NCBI GenBank assembly: GCA_903904835.1 | Contig: CAIVEI010000050.1 | Coordinates: 62,001-126,000 of the forward strand | DNA: 64,000 nucleotides | DNA from: an uncultured Schlesneria sp. | Lineage (GTDB): Bacteria; Planctomycetota; Planctomycetia; Planctomycetales; Planctomycetaceae | Reading direction: 5' to 3' | Part shown: positions 7,486-14,912 of the stretch, piece by piece | How positions within the stretch are numbered: position 1 is the stretch's first letter | How the letters are laid out: each line of letters begins with the position of its first letter | Position numbers and translations under genes: made by a program | Notes under the pieces: generated by a model | Told to the model about the DNA's origin: nothing | Seen by the model: only the letters and a program-made list of their open reading frames with translations | The model's database searches: none

Positions 7486-9867
7486 TTATTTCTTACTCAC
7501 GGAACGTGCGATCCTGAAGCCTGTAATATCCGTCTTGGAACGGCGATTGAATCCGGAACGATGAGCCGACCTGGCTTGTTGCGGATCGCTGAACCAGGAA
7601 CCGCCTCGAACGACTCGACTGTCCCAATTGCTCGTATAGATCGGGTTTTCGGTTGTTCCCGAACGCGAGGCATACGTGGACCACTCGTAACTATCTTCGC
7701 ACCACTCCGAAACGTTTCCGTGCATGTCGAACAAGCCAAAGGCGTTCTTTGGATAGGAACCGACCTTCGTTGTTCGTTGAAGTTGTGGACCTGGCTTGGC
7801 ACCGCCGTACGGAAATCGTCCGTCCACGTTGGCCTGCTCGCCATTTAAAGTATTTCCAAATTCGAACGTCGTTATCGAACCGGCACGACAGGCATATTCC
7901 CATTCCGCCTCCGTCGGCAGTCGATATCCGGTGCCACCGGAAATCGTCACGGTTGCAGAATCAATGACGCCATTTTTTCGTATGATGTCTGACCATTGGT
8001 AATAGGCAGGGCGACCTTCACTTTCACTGAGCCTGTTACAAAACTCAATCGCCTGATACCAAGATACGCGTTCTACCGGGAGACGACTGGTATCCAGGTC
8101 AACGACCTTGCTTTTGCCACCTCCATCCGTCGAAAAGAAGCTTGGAATCCAACCCGTGATCTTCTGGTACTCCCCCTGCGTGACTTCATAGACCCCGAGA
8201 TAAAACGGTTGTGTGATACGAACGCGATGTCGCGGGCATTCATCGCCACTGTGTCCGACTTCTGAACCAGGTGCTCCCATCTCGAATTCACCTGCAAGAA
8301 TCAAGGCCATCTCCATCCCAGTCGACTTGGAAACGATACGCGGCAAATATCCGATTCGAGGTGACTCGTCCGACGATTTCCTTTTCGAAGAATGATCCGT
8401 GACAACGACCTCCTGGTCATCAACCAGCGAGACCTTTATTCGCCGCCTCTCACCAGCGGTGAGCTTCAGTTCTGTCGTTGCCAATTCCACAGGAATGCCA
8501 TTCTGAAAGACTTCCAGCAGGTTATTGGTCGACGTCGAGACTTTGATCGGGTGACTGTCGTTTTCCTCGGTGATCGAAGCCCCTCTGAATCGGACTGAAA
8601 GAGTCGGATTGTCGATCATGATTTGGACAATACCGCTCGGTGACAACAACCACCACAAGAATGCAGGAAGGGCAACGAGAAATATTGTCGTACCTGCGAT
8701 CAGCCACCGAAACGAAACCGGAGTATCTCGAAACCATTTTGCGAAGCGTGCGGTTGGACCATCACGACGGATTTCCAGATGCTTTTTCTTTTTGGCGTTT
8801 GCACGATTTTCGGCAACAGACGCCAATGAAAGCGACGCAAGCTCGATTGCTGCAAATGGGCTCGGTTGGGGTTTCTCTTTCACCTCAGAAGTCGCGGATG
8901 ACTGAAGCGAACGGGTCGGGTCCATTGCTTCCAGTGCCTCGACGACCTCGGCACATGTGATGAACCGGTCACCTTTTTGTTTGGCAATCATCTTGTGACA
9001 GACTGCGGCCAATTGAGGATTCAATGCAGGATTGAGAGTCAGCGGCGATGGAGGTTCTTGAACAACCTTCTTTCCCATCACTTCAATTGTACCCCCTGTG
9101 AACGGCCATTCGCCTGTCAGCATCTCAAATAGAATCACTCCCACCGCATAAATGTCGCTGCGGTGATCGATCCCCTCCGCTTTACCGGTCGCTTGTTCGG
9201 GTGACATATACGCCGCAGTCCCGACGATCATTCCCTGAGTCAGTCCTGCATCTGACGAAGCAATCGTCTTGCGAGCCAGTCCGAAATCCATGATCACCGG
9301 CTGGTTCTTCTTATTCAGCATGATGTTTTCAGGCTTTAGATCCCGATGGATTACGCCCTGATCATGGGCTGCTTCCAATGCACGAAGGATCTGCACGACC
9401 AGTCGAACAGCCTCTTCGGGTTCACGCTTCCGTCCCTTACGCTTCAGGTACTGTTTCAGGTTTTCTCCTTCAATGTATTGAAGGGCGATAAAGCGGATGC
9501 CATCAATCTCACCCGCATCGTAGACCTTACAGATCTGTGGATGGTCAACTTTCGCCGCTGACTTGGCTTCAATCTCCATCCGCTTCAGCAGTTTCGCCGA
9601 ACCCGATGCAGAAACCCGCGCCACCTTCAGCGCAACAAGTCGGTCCAATTCGACATCGTAAGCCAGGTAGACAGCCCCCATTTGCCCCCGGCCAAGCTCT
9701 TTCCGAATCTCGTACCGACCGAACTGAGTCGGCAATGTCGCAAAGGGTCCGACAGGAACCGGTTCTGAATCCGATGCACGGGCAGTCTCGCCCAGCGGAG
9801 AATCTGCTGGGCGAACAGGCTTACCCGTTTGTGAACGATCCGCATTTCGTTTTGGTCGATCGGTCAT
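7486..9867 (-). CDS. Transmembrane Ser/Thr kinase with SUMF1-like (FGE-sulfatase fold) domain
   Basis: The 793-residue protein has a complete kinase domain (about 50-312; GRGQMGAVYLA, HRDLKPEN, DFGLA, SPEQ) and a transmembrane helix (about 386-408). A small beta-rich segment (about 410-490) resembles a PEGA-type repeat. A SUMF1/formylglycine-generating-enzyme fold (about 515-790) has the usual landmarks YEVTQGEY, YRLPTEAEWEYACRAG, GLFDMHGNVSEWCED, VVRGGSW and GFRIA. The two copper-binding cysteines that follow RGGS in true FGE enzymes are absent (RGGSWFSDPQQ), so sulfatase activation is unlikely; the fold probably binds a ligand outside the cytoplasm. The kinase half is nearly identical to that of the 14913-17618 paralogue, pointing to duplication. 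Kinase-SUMF1 fusions are known from planctomycetes and myxobacteria. Confidence 0.95.
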   Translation of the reverse strand: MTDRPKRNADRSQTGKPVRPADSPLGETARASDSEPVPVGPFATLPTQFGRYEIRKELGRGQMGAVYLAYDVELDRLVALKVARVSASGSAKLLKRMEIEAKSAAKVDHPQICKVYDAGEIDGIRFIALQYIEGENLKQYLKRKGRKREPEEAVRLVVQILRALEAAHDQGVIHRDLKPENIMLNKKNQPVIMDFGLARKTIASSDAGLTQGMIVGTAAYMSPEQATGKAEGIDHRSDIYAVGVILFEMLTGEWPFTGGTIEVMGKKVVQEPPSPLTLNPALNPQLAAVCHKMIAKQKGDRFITCAEVVEALEAMDPTRSLQSSATSEVKEKPQPSPFAAIELASLSLASVAENRANAKKKKHLEIRRDGPTARFAKWFRDTPVSFRWLIAGTTIFLVALPAFLWWLLSPSGIVQIMIDNPTLSVRFRGASITEENDSHPIKVSTSTNNLLEVFQNGIPVELATTELKLTAGERRRIKVSLVDDQEVVVTDHSSKRKSSDESPRIGYLPRIVSKSTGMEMALILAGEFEMGAPGSEVGHSGDECPRHRVRITQPFYLGVYEVTQGEYQKITGWIPSFFSTDGGGKSKVVDLDTSRLPVERVSWYQAIEFCNRLSESEGRPAYYQWSDIIRKNGVIDSATVTISGGTGYRLPTEAEWEYACRAGSITTFEFGNTLNGEQANVDGRFPYGGAKPGPQLQRTTKVGSYPKNAFGLFDMHGNVSEWCEDSYEWSTYASRSGTTENPIYTSNWDSRVVRGGSWFSDPQQARSAHRSGFNRRSKTDITGFRIARSVSKK

Positions 9868-9927
9868 TATGAAAATATCTGATGTGAACTTTGATAAGCA
9901 GTCTACTCAACACTGTGACAAATCAAG

Positions 9928-12900
9928 CTAGGGCAAAGACGGTAACCCATCCCAAAGAGCTTTTCCGTCCGGCGACGTCACTTTGATATTTTTGAATCGC
10001 CATGATGAAAGGATACACCGGAGTCCGACGCGACCGACCGGATGTCGATCGTCCGTGAAGCTTGAGACTCGCGTCTCGAACTCCCCCTGTTTAACAAAAC
10101 AATCAAAGTGATTTCCACGTACGCTGACTCGAAGCGTGTACCATTTTTTTTGTTCGATTTGGAACTTCCAATCTGGTCCAGCAGGCCAATATTTCCCCCG
10201 AACCTGGACTTCTGGAGATATTTCCGTCGGGGTGGCCATCATAAGGTAAAATCCTCGACCGCTCACTCCGCGAAACGCGAGCGCCACTTGCTCATTCCCC
10301 TCGACCCGCATGGCATCAACGCTGAAGTCGTAATCTCGCCAGTTCGTGTCACCCAACCACAAATGGCTGAACTGGGTTTGTGTGTCGGTTTGGAAAAGCT
10401 CGTTACCAGCCACTCGCCAGTTGCCATTCCCGACAGCGAATTGTTTCCGGTTAACTTCGTCTACCGATTTCCCTGTCGGCGATGACGGCTTTTCCCCGGT
10501 CGAATCGACCGGCGATTTATGCTCAACATCGCCATCTGCAATCTCCTTCAGTTGCTCCCCCGTTATCGGCGTAAGCTTTAAGGTCCGAATAAGAAACTCA
10601 GAAACCCCTCCTCCAATCCAAAGCTGCTCGCGATCGGTCTTAGAGTAATTCAGCGGCTGATAAACGGGATTCAAAGACAGCCGCCTTGGATCACCGTGCC
10701 AGCGGATGACTTCGTCTTCACCACACTTGACGACGATCGTATCGGACAGCACGAAGCATCGAACTTGAACCCGTTGTCCCGGAGGTAACAATTGGCCTGA
10801 ACGACTTCTCCGAGTGAAGTTCAGGCGGTCATGAAGCGGCTTTTCATCGACATACTCGATTCCCGAATCCCAGCCATCGTCATCAAGTGTCGCAACGGTC
10901 GCGTGGCCACCAACGATCAAACCAAGGCGGAGATGGCTTGTTCCTCTTCGACGCTCGATATCAGCAGTCAGTACGTACTGTGCAGGTGGGATGACGGGAA
11001 TCCGTAGACGGTTTGCCGCAAAGACCGGACTAACAAGTCCCTCAGCGTTTTTCGTCCATTGTCCTTTCCGCGAGTCACGTTGAGGGTCAATGATCGAGAT
11101 CAAGTTTCCGTCACTCCCGACCGCTGTCGGCGTCGGAAACGACGACGGTTCAAGAGGCTCAATCTCCATTTTTTCAAACCGAAATCGGCTGGAAAAGCTG
11201 CCGATCGTGATTTGCCCATCCGGGGAACTCCATTGTGGAGTATGCCAGTGTCGACTTGGGTTTCCAGACCAGTCGACAATGGTCTTGTCTCCAACTGTCA
11301 CTTTTAAACCTGTTTTGCGGACAAACGCGACAATTTCTGTGGATGGCCCTTGTGGGATCGCCTGAATACGACGCATCGTTGGATTCTGGTTGGAATTGGG
11401 TTGTTGACCATCCAGATGAATGCCACTGACGGTCGATGCCCATCCATCAATCAGTACCTCAGCCATGGAGTTTTCAACGGGGAGATTAAGAACCAGGCCA
11501 TCGCTTGTTTTCCCGCCTGGCTCACGCGCGACCGTCATTTTGAATTTGTATTCTGCGGGAACTTCGCACGGGACCACGAGCTCGGAATCGTAACGATCCC
11601 CTGCCACGCGAAGAATCGAGCTTTCTTTCGTCCATGTCCCTTGCAATGCGTCACGTGTGGGATCAATCAACGACAACAGGTCGACCGAACGACCGATCGC
11701 GTACGAGGGATGTTCGGGAAGAGTGAGACGATCAACGGGCGGACCAAGTTTAATATCGCTCAGGATGAGATGGGTTCGTGTATGAAACGACAATTTACGA
11801 GCATCTGCGGGAACCAATGCTGGATGAGGGGAAAGCCGACAAAAGTCCCCCTTCCAATGGACCAACGTACGATTACCAACTTCCATTCGTATGGCTTGCT
11901 TTGTAACGGTCAAGACAAGTTGAACCGGCTCCCCCTTTTTGAAAAATGATCCCGCGAGACGGGTTTCATTTGCGTTAAATCGGACGCCGTCAATCTGCTC
12001 AAGACCCAGATAATCATTATTCTTCAATTCGATCTCGCAACTCGACGTTCCCGCGATCAGTCCGACAACGAGTGAATGCTCTCCCTCTGCCCCCTCAGCG
12101 ATCTCGACCGTCGCCGACAGTGAGTATTCTTGCGGGACTTCGACCGGCAGAGCGAACATCGATTGGCCGGAAGCGGGACTGTGCAGTCTCCCTTTGCTGA
12201 GCCCCCAGAACCCGCTGATGCTGTCCCGATCGGTGTCCAGGAAAGGTGTCACGTCGATCTCTGAGTTAAGCTTCGACGGACGCGACCTGACGGAATCAGG
12301 TTTGAGGGGAATCAGCACTGCCGAATCGATCTGAAATTTTGACTGGCCAACCCGGAAAAAGGGTGTCTCGCGATTCGGCGCTTCGTAGTTTGAGTTCGTC
12401 CAAAGTCGATTTGCTTCACCGTGCCAGTCGACGACCGTCTGGCCGTCAACGGCCGCATGAAAATGGCCAGGATGAACCGTAATCGCGATCTCGGACAATT
12501 GGTCGTTCTTAAAGAGCACTTTATCACGAGTCGTGCAATTTTCGCGTGGATCTTTGCCATCGACAAACAGTCCGCTGAACTTTTGATAGTTATCGAATCC
12601 GACAACTCCCTGGCGCCCGTCCATGACAAATCCGATCGCGATTCCGCCGCTTTCTGCGATTCGCTTCAGGCGGAATTTCAATTGATAGTCAGCCGGAACG
12701 GGAGTTGGAAAATAGACAATCCCGTTACTACCACCGGTCAGGGAAGTCCCCTGTTTTTTCCATTCACCAGCGAACGAGTCACGAGATAAATCAACTTTTT
12801 GAATCAGGTCGACGGGGGGTCCAACTGGATTGACAACAAGTTTCTCGTCGACAAGCAGTCGCAGTTTCGTATTTGAACCAGTTCCTGCGTAGAACGTGCT

Positions 12901-14187
12901 GCCTGGACCGAACCACCCGGATGGCAAAAAGGCGAACATGCAAATCAGGGACAACAAAAACGCGACGCCAACGCCGCATCCGATCCACACCGGTCGCGAG
13001 AGATTTGTGATCCAAGACTTTGTGAGACTCGTCAAATATCCCTTCGCCGCCGATTTCGACAGTTCTTCTTTCGATGCGGCAGATTTCAACCGCTTGTTTG
13101 TTTCAGGGGAATCCGTTGATTCGATCGGAATATTAATCAACGGATTCGGATCAGACGGCGGAACCTGAGGGGGAACTTGTAATTCGACGGAGTTCGTATC
13201 AGAAGCGAGGCGTTCGAGTTCCGTGATGATCTCGACACACGTGACATACCGGTCCCCTTTTTGTTTGGCAATCATCTTGTGACAGACAGCGGCTAGCTGC
13301 GAATTCAACTTTGGGTTGATCGAGAGGGGCGACGGAGGTTCCTGAACGCACTTTTTTCCGATCACTTCGATCGCACCGCCGGTGAATGGCCATTCGCCGG
13401 TGAGCATCTCAAACAGCATCACACCAACGGCATACAAGTCGCTGCGGTGATCGATCCCTTCCGCTTTGCCGGCCGCCTGTTCCGGCGACATATACGCTGC
13501 GGTGCCGACAATCATTCCCTGGGTCAAGCCAGCATTCGACGACGCGATTGTCGTTCGAGCCAACCCAAAGTCCATGATGACAGGCTCGTTATTCTTATTC
13601 AGCATGACGTTTTCGGGCTTCAAATCCCGATGGATGACTCCCTGATCGTGAGCCGCTTCTAGTGCATGAAGCATCTGCAGAACCAGTCGAACGGCCTCTT
13701 CCGGCTCACGCTTTCGCCCCTCGCGCTTCAAGTACTGCTTAAGGTTTTCCCCTTCGACATATTGCAAAGCGATAAAGCGAATCCCGTCGATTTCTCCCGT
13801 ATCATAAACCTTGCAGATTTGCGGATGGTCGACCTTTGCCGCCGACCTGGCCTCGATCTCCATTCGTTTCAGAAGTTTCGCCGAACCTGATGCGGATGTC
13901 CGCGCCACCTTGAGCGCAACGCGTCGATCCAATTCCGTGTCGAGTGCCAGGTAAACGGCACCCATTTGCCCGCGGCCAAGTTCTTTTTGAACTTCATACC
14001 TGCCAAACCGCATCGGCAGCGTCGCGAACGGACCAACGGGTATGGGAACCGAATCGGCAGCGCGAGCCGTTTCACCTGACGGGGAACCTGCAGGACGAAT
14101 TGGCTTTCCGATTCGTGAAGTGTCTGTTTGTGACCGAGCCGCATCGGGTTGGGAATGATCCGTTCGGCGTTTTGGTGATTCGGTCAT
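9928..14187 (-). CDS. Giant transmembrane Ser/Thr kinase with five LamG/DUF1080-like modules
   Basis: I place the start at ATG 14187 (MTESPKRR) because this motif opens its three paralogues; an in-frame ATG lies 24 bases upstream. Numbered from that upstream ATG, the kinase spans about 70-332 (HRD at 194-196, DFG at 214-216) and a transmembrane helix lies at about 408-430. The remaining 950 or so residues hold four similar beta-rich modules. Three of them open with a recurring pattern such as DPTRDALQGTW or DPQRDSRKGQW and three contain a WHG- or WSG-type motif. A fifth domain at the C-terminus resembles the DUF1080/3-keto-disaccharide hydrolase concanavalin-like fold (NWRDYDFSV, FKNIKV, GKALWDG). 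Such folds usually bind carbohydrate, so an exported polysaccharide is a plausible signal; that is inference. No glycosidase active site is evident in the four tandem modules. Confidence 0.92.
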   Translation of the reverse strand: MTESPKRRTDHSQPDAARSQTDTSRIGKPIRPAGSPSGETARAADSVPIPVGPFATLPMRFGRYEVQKELGRGQMGAVYLALDTELDRRVALKVARTSASGSAKLLKRMEIEARSAAKVDHPQICKVYDTGEIDGIRFIALQYVEGENLKQYLKREGRKREPEEAVRLVLQMLHALEAAHDQGVIHRDLKPENVMLNKNNEPVIMDFGLARTTIASSNAGLTQGMIVGTAAYMSPEQAAGKAEGIDHRSDLYAVGVMLFEMLTGEWPFTGGAIEVIGKKCVQEPPSPLSINPKLNSQLAAVCHKMIAKQKGDRYVTCVEIITELERLASDTNSVELQVPPQVPPSDPNPLINIPIESTDSPETNKRLKSAASKEELSKSAAKGYLTSLTKSWITNLSRPVWIGCGVGVAFLLSLICMFAFLPSGWFGPGSTFYAGTGSNTKLRLLVDEKLVVNPVGPPVDLIQKVDLSRDSFAGEWKKQGTSLTGGSNGIVYFPTPVPADYQLKFRLKRIAESGGIAIGFVMDGRQGVVGFDNYQKFSGLFVDGKDPRENCTTRDKVLFKNDQLSEIAITVHPGHFHAAVDGQTVVDWHGEANRLWTNSNYEAPNRETPFFRVGQSKFQIDSAVLIPLKPDSVRSRPSKLNSEIDVTPFLDTDRDSISGFWGLSKGRLHSPASGQSMFALPVEVPQEYSLSATVEIAEGAEGEHSLVVGLIAGTSSCEIELKNNDYLGLEQIDGVRFNANETRLAGSFFKKGEPVQLVLTVTKQAIRMEVGNRTLVHWKGDFCRLSPHPALVPADARKLSFHTRTHLILSDIKLGPPVDRLTLPEHPSYAIGRSVDLLSLIDPTRDALQGTWTKESSILRVAGDRYDSELVVPCEVPAEYKFKMTVAREPGGKTSDGLVLNLPVENSMAEVLIDGWASTVSGIHLDGQQPNSNQNPTMRRIQAIPQGPSTEIVAFVRKTGLKVTVGDKTIVDWSGNPSRHWHTPQWSSPDGQITIGSFSSRFRFEKMEIEPLEPSSFPTPTAVGSDGNLISIIDPQRDSRKGQWTKNAEGLVSPVFAANRLRIPVIPPAQYVLTADIERRRGTSHLRLGLIVGGHATVATLDDDGWDSGIEYVDEKPLHDRLNFTRRSRSGQLLPPGQRVQVRCFVLSDTIVVKCGEDEVIRWHGDPRRLSLNPVYQPLNYSKTDREQLWIGGGVSEFLIRTLKLTPITGEQLKEIADGDVEHKSPVDSTGEKPSSPTGKSVDEVNRKQFAVGNGNWRVAGNELFQTDTQTQFSHLWLGDTNWRDYDFSVDAMRVEGNEQVALAFRGVSGRGFYLMMATPTEISPEVQVRGKYWPAGPDWKFQIEQKKWYTLRVSVRGNHFDCFVKQGEFETRVSSFTDDRHPVGRVGLRCILSSWRFKNIKVTSPDGKALWDGLPSLP

Positions 14188-14237
14188 AAGTTGCTGTTCC
14201 ACAATCACCATGAAAGAAATGCTGAACGATTGTGTCG

Positions 14238-14798
14238 CTATTCGAACAACCGGGCAACGATGACGTCAAACCCAGGAAGCAAATCTGGAAATGTCAGATG
14301 ATCGTCGGCATTCAAGACGGTCAGTTCATGGTCCGCCGAGAAGAGATGTACTCTTTGAGAAACCGGATCGACGACCCCAATAGTCAGGACATTCTCGCTT
14401 AAGTATTCTGCGACCGTCTGCAAGATGTCTTTCCATCGGTCGTTCTTGGAACGGATTTCGATGACCAGTTCGGGACTCGCAGGCCAATACCCGTCGGGAA
14501 CCGGCCCGCGAGGCATTCTCTGATAGCTGTAATACGCCAGACCAGGGACACGTACAGTGTCTGGATCACGGTGAGTCACCAAACCAGCATCACCGCCGAC
14601 GACTCTGCCGAGCCCATGCTGCTCTACAAATTGCCCGAGCATCATCGACAAGCGGACAAGGAAATAGCCGTGCGACGTGAACGGCCAGTTCGTTTCGACA
14701 ATCCTTCCACTGACGAGCTCGGTCAACCGACCATCATCCGGTAAGTGCGCATATTCTTCTGCCGTCAGCAACTGCGGTTCCAAAACGGTCGTCGTCAT
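14238..14798 (-). CDS. Uma2-family (DUF820, PD-(D/E)XK fold) protein, active site altered
   Basis: The 186-residue sequence has the Uma2 layout: LTAEEYAHLPDDGRLTELVSGRI near the N-terminus, then a strand with VRVPGLAYY, then ELVIEIRSKND and a C-terminal VVDPVSQRVHLF strand. In active members the first motif reads R-x-P-D; here the aspartate is glycine (VRVPG). The Glu of the second motif (VIEI) is kept. Catalysis is therefore doubtful. Uma2 proteins are abundant in cyanobacteria and planctomycetes and their role is largely unknown. A strong ribosome site (GAGGAG) precedes the ATG. The gene sits alone between two paralogous kinases on the same strand and is probably a later insertion into the array. 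Confidence 0.88.
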   Translation of the reverse strand: MTTTVLEPQLLTAEEYAHLPDDGRLTELVSGRIVETNWPFTSHGYFLVRLSMMLGQFVEQHGLGRVVGGDAGLVTHRDPDTVRVPGLAYYSYQRMPRGPVPDGYWPASPELVIEIRSKNDRWKDILQTVAEYLSENVLTIGVVDPVSQRVHLFSADHELTVLNADDHLTFPDLLPGFDVIVARLFE

Positions 14799-14912
14799 CC
14801 GCGTCTCCTCGGAATCCTGATCTTGCGTCGAGCCGGTCCCGACGCGCCGGGACTTGTACCAAAAGAACAGAAATTCGCAGTAACTAAAGATTATTCTAAG
14901 GGTACAAACAAA

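Noticed and set aside
7486-8352. Annotation of the SUMF1 domain as an active formylglycine-generating enzyme
   Set aside because: The cysteines required for copper binding are absent after RGGS, so only the fold is claimed.
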